DNA of 48,969 nt, taken from the IMG/VR virus record IMGVR_UViG_3300025154_000142, positions 1-48,969 of that record; one strand, written 5' to 3'. The translations under genes and the position numbers were made by a program. This document shows, piece by piece, positions 32,780-40,502 of the stretch. The first letter of the stretch is position 1. Each line of letters starts with the position of its first letter. Below the pieces are notes generated by a model. That model did no database searches and was not told where the DNA came from. It saw only the letters and a program-made list of their open reading frames with translations. Origin of the DNA: a virus.

Positions 32780-33934
32780 GAACCGCGTGATGCTGAGCAT
32801 CTTGCTCGCCACGGTGTCCATCTTCGCCACGAAGGACAGGTCCACCATCACGTCTTGGTCCTGGCCAGGGATCACCACGGGGCCCCCCGAGAACTTGATG
32901 GCAGGGAGATTGAACATGTAAGCGTTCCCGTCCCCATCGATGACCCGGAAGGCTAGGCTCGTTTCGGTGAACCCACGGTACTTATCGAGGAAAGAACGGT
33001 CCTCGAAATAGGCATTGAACGTGCCTGACACGTTGAACGATCCGATTCCGATTCCCGCCGCCCCAAGAGTCGCAACGGCGGGTTGGGCGCGGAGGTTGTT
33101 GGTAATGGCCAGAGTGATCGCCGTGATGTCCTGCGTGACCAATGTCCCACCCTCACGGATCGCCGCCACGTGATCGATCGCATTCATCACGTCGTTCGTG
33201 GGTGCCGCTACGTTCGCCCCCGTCCCGATGGTAGCCACTTGAGTTGCGGCTCCACGGAGACCTGTGAGGGAGAGGGACCCCGTGATGATGGCATTCGCCG
33301 CGATGTTGAGAGACATGGCCCCAACCCTGCAGCCCACGAAGGAATCGAACTTGCTCACGTCCTGGAAGTGCTTCTCGATCGAGTAGCTCTTGGCCGTGGT
33401 TCCGTTGAAGATGCAAGTTCCCTTGATGGTGACGGTATCTCCCGCCGCCTCGTCCACCAGGGTGCCACCGGTGACCTGAATCCAGTCGCCCGATGAATCC
33501 GACTGCTTATCTGTCACCAGAAAGTATCCGTTGTTCGCCCCGGTATCGAACCCCGCCACCAGGACCCATTGCCCGATCTGAATGCCCGAGAAATCTCCAG
33601 CCACCGTGGAGAACACGTTGTTTGGGGCGATGGCCTGTATGTCCGTCCTGGAAATGCTCACCGTTGCGGGCCAATCCGCCCCTAGAAGGCCCTCGAGGAA
33701 GTCGTCCAAGGCCGAGTAGGACAGTTCGAAGTTCAGATCTCCCGATGCTCCGACGTTTGTGCGGATATGGTCCGGAATCTGGCGGTCCGCCCGCACCTCC
33801 GCGCTCTGCGAAGATTCCGTGGTGTGGTCCAGGCTTTCCCCCGTGAACCGGAAATTTTTCAGCGCAGATACAGGAGTCGTCCCGAAGACGGACTCTTCTA
33901 CATACGACAGCAAAGTCCTATTGGCATCAGACAT
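32771..33934 (-). CDS. Major tail (tube) protein
   Basis: 387 residues. Begins with NRTLLSYVEESVFGTTP and FRFTGESLDH, as in siphophage tail-tube proteins, with beta-rich repeats and a central Thr/Ala/Gly-rich insertion that may be a surface domain (IGTGANVAAPTNDVMNAID region). The C-terminal MVDLSFVAKMDTVASKML is typical. Codons are more GC-ending than in neighbours, in keeping with high expression. Placement before the assembly chaperone supports this. Confidence 0.88.
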   Translation of the reverse strand: MSDANRTLLSYVEESVFGTTPVSALKNFRFTGESLDHTTESSQSAEVRADRQIPDHIRTNVGASGDLNFELSYSALDDFLEGLLGADWPATVSISRTDIQAIAPNNVFSTVAGDFSGIQIGQWVLVAGFDTGANNGYFLVTDKQSDSSGDWIQVTGGTLVDEAAGDTVTIKGTCIFNGTTAKSYSIEKHFQDVSKFDSFVGCRVGAMSLNIAANAIITGSLSLTGLRGAATQVATIGTGANVAAPTNDVMNAIDHVAAIREGGTLVTQDITAITLAITNNLRAQPAVATLGAAGIGIGSFNVSGTFNAYFEDRSFLDKYRGFTETSLAFRVIDGDGNAYMFNLPAIKFSGGPVVIPGQDQDVMVDLSFVAKMDTVASKMLSITRFPA

Positions 33935-33948
33935 TTCCGTAGTCTCCT

Positions 33949-34368
33949 CTAGGTGCGGAACACGTCAAAATAGAAATCCGTGACCACGTTTAGCTTCCAA
34001 GCGCTTTTCACGGACCCTACGTTTACTTTTCTCGACGTTCCCATCTGAACTCCGCCAAAGTTCTTCGTTTCGAGTATCGTCTCTACATCGTCCGCTAATT
34101 CAAGGGCGCGCCCCTCCCCTTCTCCAGCGGGCACCAGGATCTCCACTACTATCTGCCCATCTTTCCGTACCCTCTTATCGTTGGCCATGGACACCTGCCT
34201 GGACAATGCCTGTTGAATCTGTACCCTCAGGAACGGGGGCTCCGGAGCGTCCGCATCCGGGTCCTGCTGAAAGTTATCATACAGCACAGGTACATTTGAA
34301 TCCAACCATCCGGAGTCAAAGGCCGCCCGAATTAGGTTGTTAGCTTCCTCGTACCCGGCGATGACCAT
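33949..34368 (-). CDS. Tail terminator protein
   Basis: 139 residues just upstream of the tail-tube gene, the usual place. Contains NNLIRAAFDSGW, then PFLRVQIQQALSRQVSM, GQIVVEILVPAGEGEGRALELAD split over the core, and a C-terminal WKLNVVTDFYFDVFRT strand set, as in the DUF4128/terminator family. It caps the finished tail tube and joins it to the head. Shares one base with the upstream gene. Confidence 0.75.
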   Translation of the reverse strand: MVIAGYEEANNLIRAAFDSGWLDSNVPVLYDNFQQDPDADAPEPPFLRVQIQQALSRQVSMANDKRVRKDGQIVVEILVPAGEGEGRALELADDVETILETKNFGGVQMGTSRKVNVGSVKSAWKLNVVTDFYFDVFRT

Positions 34369-35081
34369 TATTCAAACATCTCCCTTAACACCACCGTGGC
34401 CGCTAAGGCTGCTAGGCTGTACACGTTGTGTGACCGAGTGTTCTTACCTCCCCCTTCTACAAAATCCGAGTAAGGGACAGCTGTCCCTAAAACTATTTCC
34501 TCCCCTAACTCCGCCCCTTCGATGGCCCCCATCTCTCGCGCAATCAACTCGGAACTCGAAGGAACCGGAATTTTCTTATCCGGTTTTTGGGACGGGTCCA
34601 GTCCCACATCAGTATTGTTCAATGCCGCACGATGATTGTATTTATAGTACCCCGTGTTCATAGGGGAAGTTTCAAACACCACCTTAAGTGCGGTCTGGGT
34701 GGCGTACAGAACTCGATCCATGACATCTTGCTCAATTCTTTTCATCATTTTTTCGAGGAGTCCTTGCCAATCGGAAGCCAGAAATCCTGGCACGTCTCCC
34801 GACATCAACACCTGCTGACCCGGGCGGGGCTGAATACCCACGGATGTTCCTATAAATACTCTGTTTATGGAGGTATGGGCACCTCCCCCCGGAAATTTAT
34901 TTTTAACCAGCGTCCGTATCACCGGGGTCTCAGTGTGTCCGGGGATAAATCTTCGGCCTAGAGAAGTTACCTCTCCCGCCGTACCTGATATAGGGTCAAT
35001 AATCATACCGGTGGTTTTCCCCACGAAATCCCACCCATAAACTTCATTACCACCAATGGCTCCACGCGGCTTAATCATCAC
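34368..35081 (-). CDS. Head-tail joining / tail completion protein, HK97 gp10-like
   Basis: 237 residues with a helix (WQGLLEKMMKRIEQDVMDRVL), SPMNTGYYKYNHRAA and the C-terminal VPYSDFVEGGGKNTRSHNVY region, the pattern of gp10-type neck proteins (helix, then a 'Tyr-x-x-Phe/Val-x-x-Gly' edge). Longer than the usual 130-160 residues owing to an N-terminal extension of about 90. Located between head closure and tail terminator genes, as expected. Confidence 0.7.
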   Translation of the reverse strand: MMIKPRGAIGGNEVYGWDFVGKTTGMIIDPISGTAGEVTSLGRRFIPGHTETPVIRTLVKNKFPGGGAHTSINRVFIGTSVGIQPRPGQQVLMSGDVPGFLASDWQGLLEKMMKRIEQDVMDRVLYATQTALKVVFETSPMNTGYYKYNHRAALNNTDVGLDPSQKPDKKIPVPSSSELIAREMGAIEGAELGEEIVLGTAVPYSDFVEGGGKNTRSHNVYSLAALAATVVLREMFE

Positions 35082-35455
35082 ACGTTACCACAGAGGATGA
35101 GGAAACCGTAATTGTCCTCTCCTACGTTCTTGGGGATGGACCTCACGATCCGATAAAAAGGCCCCACGGACATGTCCGTCCCAATAACCACAATATCTCC
35201 AACCGCCGGATCGAAGGTGATGGACGTGTGCTTGGGAAGAAAGAACCGAAGAGTCTCCTCCGGATTCATTCCAGAAGGGTTACTTTTGGATTTCGTGGTT
35301 ATCATCGCCTTACCAGAAATATCCGTCGTACTGACCACCGAGGTCTTCCCCGTAGCGACTACATAGTTCTGCACCACTCTGCGAATGGTAACGGTTTTCC
35401 CTATTTTTTGAGAGCGGGCAGAAATCCTTGAGGCTATCCTGCTGGCTATGGACAC
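35078..35455 (-). CDS. Head closure / head-tail connector protein
   Basis: GTG 35455 lies 6 bases after GGGAGG, giving 125 residues; GTG 35479 is in frame but would sit at or beyond the transcription start of the promoter at 35488. Basic N-terminus, then beta strands (VQNYVVATGKTSVVSTTD, DIVVIGTDMSVGPFYRIV), as in small connector proteins. Overlaps the next gene by 4 bases. Confidence 0.65.
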   Translation of the reverse strand: MSIASRIASRISARSQKIGKTVTIRRVVQNYVVATGKTSVVSTTDISGKAMITTKSKSNPSGMNPEETLRFFLPKHTSITFDPAVGDIVVIGTDMSVGPFYRIVRSIPKNVGEDNYGFLILCGNV

Positions 35456-35487
35456 CTTAAGCCTCCCGCTATGGGGCACTACCCTCC

Positions 35488-35516
35488 ATTATAACACAGA
35501 AGGAGCCACGGCACAA
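35488..35516 (-). promoter_or_regulatory. TTGTGC/TATAAT promoter for the tail transcript
   Basis: On the - strand: TTGTGC (35516-35511), 17-base spacer ending TGTGT, then TATAAT (35493-35488). The spacer length, the TTGTGCC block and TGTGTTATA are shared with the promoter at 47101-47129. It overlaps the 3' end of the sugar-nucleotide gene and would restart transcription of head-tail and tail genes. Confidence 0.8.
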
Positions 35517-36685
35517 GGGTCCTCCCAGCCTTTTTCTCTCCACTTCACGGAAGGACGTATAGCCTTCGTGTCTATTCTACCTTTGTTTTCCACCGTTACG
35601 CGTAGCATTTCCTTTACCATGTCGATAGTCAGTCTAGTCGGACGGTGGCCAAGAGCCTTTAGACCACTGTTCACGGCGTCGTAGTAATGGGATTCCGCCT
35701 CCACCCTCGGATTTTCAATGTTTTCTCTCTTAACTTCCATTCCGAGAGCGGTAGCGGCTTTCTCCACCACCCCTGCGAGAGCCGATACAGAATACGTTTC
35801 TGTAAATTGATTAAACACCCTAAACTCTCCAGGATCGGCAGGATTGAGAGCCGCTATTTCTACACACTTCATGGTGTCGATTATGTTTATAAAACCTCTC
35901 GTCTGGCCTCCTCTCCCATACACCGTCAAGGGGTGGCCAACAGCCGCTTGGTGGATAAACCGGTTCAACACTGTCCCAAAAATGTCGTCATAATACAACA
36001 TTGTCCCTAAATAAGAGTGTTTTTCAGTCTCGGGGGTACTAAACCCATACACCACCCCCTGATTCAAATCAGACACCCTTAGGCCCCACGCCCTACATCC
36101 AAATTCTAAATTCGTAGAGTCGTGTATCTTTGACGCATGGTAAAAACTGCCTGGACTCTTAGGGTATAAAACCCTTGCGGTCTTCCCTCTGTGGGTTATG
36201 TTTAACCACCCCTCCTCAATTACTATACCTGGGGTTCCATATTCCCCCATGGTCCCCAATTTTATGATGTGAGCCTCCGGACATTCTTCCTTAACCGCGA
36301 ACATTAAGTTCAGTGTCCCCAAAACGTTGTTCTCCTGAGTGTACACGGCGGAAGCCGCATTCATCATAGAGAAGGGAGCAGAAGGTTGTTCAGCGTAGTG
36401 AACTATTACGTCCGGACGTATGGTATGAAGAATCTTGGACAACCGAGCATAGCTTCCTATCAAACTACATTCCCATCCCTCGATTTTCTTTTTCGTCATA
36501 CTGGTCCATGCCGATATACGGTCCTGAAACCCATGCACGTGTACTAAGGTATTCCTACCCAAATCAAATAGAAGCCTACGCTTCACGCAACTATCTAGAG
36601 CGTGGACTTCATGTCCTCTTATAGAAAAATGAAGGCACGTAGGCCAGCCAAGATATCCATCGGCTCCGAGGACAAGGATTTTCAT
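35489..36685 (-). CDS. UDP-sulfoquinovose-synthase-like (SQD1/SqdB) SDR enzyme
   Basis: ATG 36685 follows GGAG with 7-base spacing; 398 residues, the family's length. Rossmann motif G7-A-D-G10-Y-L-G13-W. The catalytic set T145 (KLGTMGEYGTP), Y182 and K186 (SFYHASK) matches the residues I recall for plant SQD1, as do EQPSAPFSM, GTLNLMFAVKE, DLNQGVVYG, AVGHPLTVYGRGGQTRG and EFRVFNQFTE. SQD1 makes UDP-sulfoquinovose from UDP-glucose and sulfite. Other nearby SDRs lack this run of matches. It is the last gene of a cassette with three glycosyltransferase-like genes and a methyltransferase. Confidence 0.82.
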   Translation of the reverse strand: MKILVLGADGYLGWPTCLHFSIRGHEVHALDSCVKRRLLFDLGRNTLVHVHGFQDRISAWTSMTKKKIEGWECSLIGSYARLSKILHTIRPDVIVHYAEQPSAPFSMMNAASAVYTQENNVLGTLNLMFAVKEECPEAHIIKLGTMGEYGTPGIVIEEGWLNITHRGKTARVLYPKSPGSFYHASKIHDSTNLEFGCRAWGLRVSDLNQGVVYGFSTPETEKHSYLGTMLYYDDIFGTVLNRFIHQAAVGHPLTVYGRGGQTRGFINIIDTMKCVEIAALNPADPGEFRVFNQFTETYSVSALAGVVEKAATALGMEVKRENIENPRVEAESHYYDAVNSGLKALGHRPTRLTIDMVKEMLRVTVENKGRIDTKAIRPSVKWREKGWEDPCAVAPSVL

Positions 36686-37353
36686 GTGGGGGCTCCAAGA
36701 GAAAATGGGACAACGGTTTTCAGATGCGCGATAAGCGCAGGGAATTCTTCTGTCTTCCATGCCGCGTACCGGGCGCGATCATGAGCGATAGTCGAGACCC
36801 CATTTAACTCCCGCTTATACGTGGCGTCTCTCGGTGCGAGCCCTCTGCTCCAATGTTCATGACGGAGACGAATATCTTTGCGGAATTTCAACCTTCCTAG
36901 GGCGGCCCCTATATCCATCCACGCCCGGTCCACCATGGTGTGCATGAAGCCAAGTGAAAAAGACCCCACGGCGTGGCATAACTTCCCACCTACCAGAAAT
37001 TGGGTCGCCATTTCACTCAACGTGTCCCAAGGATAAGCTACGTTCCAATCTCCGGCCTCTAGAGCCAGTTCCACGTCCCATTTAGGGGTTTCTGGTACCA
37101 CGTCATCATTCACGATGCTGTAGAACTTAGCGTCGGGGTAAGACCTAAAATAGCACTCTTGCCTTCCTCCCGCGTCAATCCGTACGGAAGCTGTTTCAAT
37201 TTTCCAATTAAGCGGCAATTTAACGCTCGAGTAATCGCCGCCGTCCTCGCCGTCCACTACTATGAGACCGGGCATGATCATTCCGGTGGCGATGCAACCG
37301 TCGAGGAACCTCTGCAGCCTTTCCGGCCTGTTACGCGTAGGTACGAACCACAT
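36682..37353 (-). CDS. Glycosyltransferase-like protein
   Basis: ATG 37353 with AGAGG 6 bases before it; the in-frame ATG at 37476 would overlap the previous gene by about 146 bases and lacks a good site. 223 residues. WFVPTRNRPERLQRFLD begins the fold as in GT-A enzymes, with VNDDVVPETPKWD giving an acidic metal site, and RLRHEHW near the C-terminus. It probably adds a sugar to a glycan or protein. The acceptor is unknown. Confidence 0.65.
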   Translation of the reverse strand: MWFVPTRNRPERLQRFLDGCIATGMIMPGLIVVDGEDGGDYSSVKLPLNWKIETASVRIDAGGRQECYFRSYPDAKFYSIVNDDVVPETPKWDVELALEAGDWNVAYPWDTLSEMATQFLVGGKLCHAVGSFSLGFMHTMVDRAWMDIGAALGRLKFRKDIRLRHEHWSRGLAPRDATYKRELNGVSTIAHDRARYAAWKTEEFPALIAHLKTVVPFSLGAPT

Positions 37354-37909
37354 CGGAAACCTCTTTCCTCTTCGCCCATACCGAATATGGAAGAACTTGA
37401 TAATCGACGTCCGGAAATCCACCAAACGCTTTATTAACCGCCTCGTTAATCCCAAAGCGGTTATAGTCATGTCCAAGAATCCACCCGCCTATTTTTACTT
37501 TTGGGGCCCACAGTCCAATATCTTCTAGGCACCCCTCCGTGGAATGGTCCGCATCTATGAAAACGAAATCGGCGCTCTCCTCTTCCACCCGGAAGGAGGC
37601 CTCCCGAGAAGTCATTTCGAGAACCCTGAACCTCTCGGAAAAGGCCTTTTCCAGGGTACGCAAACGCTTTCTGTTTCCCTCGTGGTTCATGGCCCTATAA
37701 GCTTCCTCCCCGGGAGCCTCTGGCATGTGTCTAAACACGTCTACCCCTATCATGTGAAGGTGTGGACATGTGGACATGAGGTGCGACATGTTCTGTCCCC
37801 GCCCCAAGCCCACCTCCACCCCTCTGATCCACCCATTCGCTTCTACGCAGAACTGTATCACTTGCGGGTGGTTGTTGGGAACACGGCCATGAGGGTATAG
37901 ATGCATCAT
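37331..37909 (-). CDS. Class I SAM-dependent methyltransferase
   Basis: 192 residues, overlapping the upstream gene by 4 bases. GVEVGLGRGQNMSHLM is SAM motif I, GVDVF the second acidic strand, and DFVFIDADHSTEGCLEDIGL with GGWILGHDY matches the Methyltransf_24 group, which methylates sugars and small molecules. In this cassette a sugar O-methyltransferase is the simplest guess. It overlaps the next gene by 23 bases. Confidence 0.75.
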   Translation of the reverse strand: MMHLYPHGRVPNNHPQVIQFCVEANGWIRGVEVGLGRGQNMSHLMSTCPHLHMIGVDVFRHMPEAPGEEAYRAMNHEGNRKRLRTLEKAFSERFRVLEMTSREASFRVEEESADFVFIDADHSTEGCLEDIGLWAPKVKIGGWILGHDYNRFGINEAVNKAFGGFPDVDYQVLPYSVWAKRKEVSDVVRTYA

Positions 37910-38892
37910 TCCTCCTCCCTATAGGGCCAAACAGACTTGATTTCCTCATCTAACTCACAATATTCCTTAAGCCATGGCTCAAATATGTTACGATACTGTT
38001 TATACTTCATGGCCGCTTCAAAAGGCTTCGGCCTCCCATGAAAATATACCATCGAGAGGGGCATATCCGGTGGGGCGTCCTCTCCTCGGAAATGCTTCTT
38101 GAAGGAAACCGCCCCCGAGAAAAAATCCTGTATGTAATGGGGTGCGTACGGGGTGTGATTGCGTATGAACAACTGGTCACCACGCCCGCCCCCGATGGGG
38201 TATTTTCTTATTTGCTCCCCAGGAGGCATCCGTAAAAAGTCATAATATATTTCTGACATCCTGCGATCCGGGCCCCATAACATCACACCGGAGCCGGGGT
38301 TGTCGGGGAAGTTTACGTCTATCAACATCGCGAACCTACCGGCATACGACACCAATGGGTTTAAATCTCCGCACAGTATCGTATCCAAATCCATGTACAA
38401 CACTCGGCCCCAATCCTCCAACAATTCGGGGCGAAAAAGTTCGAGTTTAGAATGTTTTGTGGCCCACTCAGGGTGTAGAAGAGGCACCACTTCTATACCA
38501 GGGCTAAACATCATCTCGGATTCTTCCGTAAGACAAACGAACCTACCCATTCTTGACAGCCACCGTCTACACTGACGGTACAGTAATTCCACCACATTCA
38601 CTGAAAAATCCTTAGACGGCCTAAGCACGCACGCCACCGTGACGGGCCCCGTCCATTCCAAACTTATTAGTCCTTGAATTTCGGGCCCTTCCTTTGTGCG
38701 AGGTTCGAATCGAGACATTGGAGGATTATTCCTCAATATCGGAAGGGGGGGAGGGTCTTTCACGATCTCAAGAGCGTCCCTAAAATTCTTATATTGATGA
38801 AGGGTTACCTCAATTACTTCCCCCTCTGGAACCCTCCCGCCTCCCGGAAGGTTCATCTTTCCCCTAACTACGCACCTAATTAAGTCTGCCAC
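37906..38892 (-). CDS. GT8-like glycosyltransferase with an N-terminal virion-type domain
   Basis: GTG 38892 follows GGAGG; 328 residues. Residues 4-45 (LIRCVVRGKMNLPGGG ... GEVIEVTLHQ) align with residues 6-48 of the head-region protein at 39861. The catalytic part runs from about 80 to 310: KLELFRPELLEDWGRVLYMD with D168-L-D170, SGVMLWG, GRGDQLF and a histidine in MVYFHGRPKPFE, as in GT8 retaining transferases. The added domain could hold the enzyme on the capsid or tail. Confidence 0.75.
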   Translation of the reverse strand: MADLIRCVVRGKMNLPGGGRVPEGEVIEVTLHQYKNFRDALEIVKDPPPLPILRNNPPMSRFEPRTKEGPEIQGLISLEWTGPVTVACVLRPSKDFSVNVVELLYRQCRRWLSRMGRFVCLTEESEMMFSPGIEVVPLLHPEWATKHSKLELFRPELLEDWGRVLYMDLDTILCGDLNPLVSYAGRFAMLIDVNFPDNPGSGVMLWGPDRRMSEIYYDFLRMPPGEQIRKYPIGGGRGDQLFIRNHTPYAPHYIQDFFSGAVSFKKHFRGEDAPPDMPLSMVYFHGRPKPFEAAMKYKQYRNIFEPWLKEYCELDEEIKSVWPYREEE

Positions 38893-39493
38893 GACGAAGG
38901 GCCTCCTCCATGGAAATTATTGGGAAATAAGGAAGAGCGCTACCCGGTGTAGCATTGAGGACTTCTATACCCTCGTCGCGCAATTCCGATGCCATCACAG
39001 CCATGTTTCTTATGAACCTACTATAATTTTCTTCCTTGACGGGCCTCTTATGTGGTTCACACCCATGATCCAAATCGTTCACCTTCCGCATATCAAAACC
39101 TATCAGAATTATAGTGCCCGCCCCCTTTAGGAATACGACGTTCATGGCCATTTGGCCGCAGTTTAACCCGTAGACGGTGTACCTGTCCCGGCTGAGGCCA
39201 TCACTTCCCCCATAATTCAAAAACGTGAGATTTTTATGGAAATGATTAGGGACTACCGTGATGACCTCACCCTCGAAACTTTGAAACTCAGGGCGGCCTT
39301 GGTACTCCTTCCACCACAATTTGTCACGGACGCATAAAATCGGGGCCCAAGGCGTTTTAAACACCATGTTGTTCGTAATCACCACCTTACGTCCACGTAA
39401 CAAATCTAAATCTATGAGACCATGAGAGGGCCCAGAAGCCAGCACATATGCTACGTCATTACGGCCCCAGACCCTCTCAACGGTACGATTCAT
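38876..39493 (-). CDS. DUF115/MptE-like (Maf-type) Rossmann protein
   Basis: 205 residues; ATG 39493 overlaps the previous stop by one base. AYVLASGPSHGLIDLDLL with KVVITNN, then GLNCGQMAMNVVFLKGAG and IILIGFDMRK, is the layout of DUF115/MAF_flag10 proteins, whose best-known members attach nonulosonic sugars to flagellin. Phage relatives occur near glycosyltransferases. It probably transfers or handles a nucleotide sugar. First gene of the cassette after the head-tail adaptor. Confidence 0.68.
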   Translation of the reverse strand: MNRTVERVWGRNDVAYVLASGPSHGLIDLDLLRGRKVVITNNMVFKTPWAPILCVRDKLWWKEYQGRPEFQSFEGEVITVVPNHFHKNLTFLNYGGSDGLSRDRYTVYGLNCGQMAMNVVFLKGAGTIILIGFDMRKVNDLDHGCEPHKRPVKEENYSRFIRNMAVMASELRDEGIEVLNATPGSALPYFPIISMEEALRRGRLN

Positions 39494-39852
39494 TACATCA
39501 TCCTGAATACGGCGGGCTTGACGGTCCCTTGAGAGACCATTCTGCCCGTCGTGTCAAGGATGGCCACTTGTTGGCCATACCTGGAGCCCGACAATCCGAA
39601 GCCAAACTTCCCCCCGTATCTCGCCGCGTACGCCTCAAAGATGCGTTCCTCTTCAATCCGCGCCCCTTCCTCCCCGCCGCTGGCGATGAGGTGGGCGGAG
39701 AGCCAACGCTCTATCTCTTTGAGGAGAGCATCCGAAAGGAGGCCTCCCAGCACCTCCGTCACCAACAGATTCGCCGCCGTTATGTACGCGGTAAGGTCCG
39801 CGATGTCCGTGGAGATGATTTCCTTGACTTCGATGGAAGTGACCCTAGCCAT
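39493..39852 (-). CDS. Head-tail adaptor, HK97 gp6-like
   Basis: 119 residues. EVKEIISTDIADLTAYITAA, then LLKEIERWLSAHLIA, and a C-terminal GLSGSRYGQQVAILDTTG match small helical adaptor proteins that bind under the portal. Placement after the capsid genes is standard. In most phages the head closure gene follows at once; here five sugar genes intervene. Confidence 0.8.
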   Translation of the reverse strand: MARVTSIEVKEIISTDIADLTAYITAANLLVTEVLGGLLSDALLKEIERWLSAHLIASGGEEGARIEEERIFEAYAARYGGKFGFGLSGSRYGQQVAILDTTGRMVSQGTVKPAVFRMM

Positions 39853-39860
39853 GGCACCCC

Positions 39861-40376
39861 CTAGGAATCAACTACTTCCAACCTGAACCCGGCCTCATTG
39901 GCCTTTCTGGTCTGGGTCTTTATGACGGCTTCTTCCTCTTGCTTCGTTCCCAGACGCCCGATGTGGGCGGGGCTTCCATCCTCCTTGATGTACCTCACCC
40001 CCCGCCCCTCTACGGATTCCCTTCTTAACAACACGGTAGGTCTGAGGTCCTCCTCCACAGAAGTCTCCGGCAAAGGAGGCGGAGAACCTGGAATTTCAGA
40101 GGATTTGAGATGAGATTCGTCCTCCCGTTCCTCTCCCTGTTCCTCTCCCCGTTCCTCTTTTTTGGCCTTGGGGGGGAAGAACTTTTCATACCTCTGCGTC
40201 TCCTTGGGCGGGGAAGCGGGAATAGGCTCATTCTCCTCGATCAACACCCCCTGCCCCGCCTGAGCTTGCTTTCTGGTGACGACGAGGATCTCCCCCAAAG
40301 AATATAGCCCCGCCCCACGCCCTGGACGGTGGTACTTTCCAATCACCTTAACTCTGACCAAATCCTCTGGTAACAT
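39861..40376 (-). CDS. Head-region protein with a small beta domain and charged linker
   Basis: 171 residues. Residues 6-48 (LVRVKVIGKYHRPGRG ... GEILVVTRKQ) resemble the N-terminal domain of the glycosyltransferase at 37906. A long Glu/Lys/Pro-rich, probably disordered stretch (about 55-115) follows, then a C-terminal part with GVRYIKEDGSPAHIGRLG. It sits between the capsid and adaptor genes, so it is probably a minor head protein. Function not known. Confidence 0.6.
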   Translation of the reverse strand: MLPEDLVRVKVIGKYHRPGRGAGLYSLGEILVVTRKQAQAGQGVLIEENEPIPASPPKETQRYEKFFPPKAKKEERGEEQGEEREDESHLKSSEIPGSPPPLPETSVEEDLRPTVLLRRESVEGRGVRYIKEDGSPAHIGRLGTKQEEEAVIKTQTRKANEAGFRLEVVDS

Positions 40377-40402
40377 CGTCTCTCCCCTACGATGTAAAGG
40401 GG

Positions 40403-40428
40403 AAGAGAGGTGGGATTAGGCCTCTCTT
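40403..40428 (-). promoter_or_regulatory. Stem-loop after the major capsid gene
   Basis: AAGAGAGG and CCTCTCTT (8-bp stem, 10-base loop), followed on the - strand by CCCCTTTAC. Too few T for a strong terminator; it may lower expression of downstream genes relative to the capsid. The rest of 40377-40502 has no gene. CCTTTACATCG occurs just before the ribosome sites of both the gene at 40376 and the capsid gene. Confidence 0.55.
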
Positions 40429-40502
40429 ATCGGGCCAGGGGCGTCCCCCGCGACCCTATCCCCAAAATTATCCCTATCGTTACGATCCCCTTACCGCACC
40501 CC

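Noticed and set aside
38700-38720. GGTTCGAATC tRNA-like T-loop
   Set aside because: Lies inside the glycosyltransferase gene with no paired arms or acceptor stem around it.
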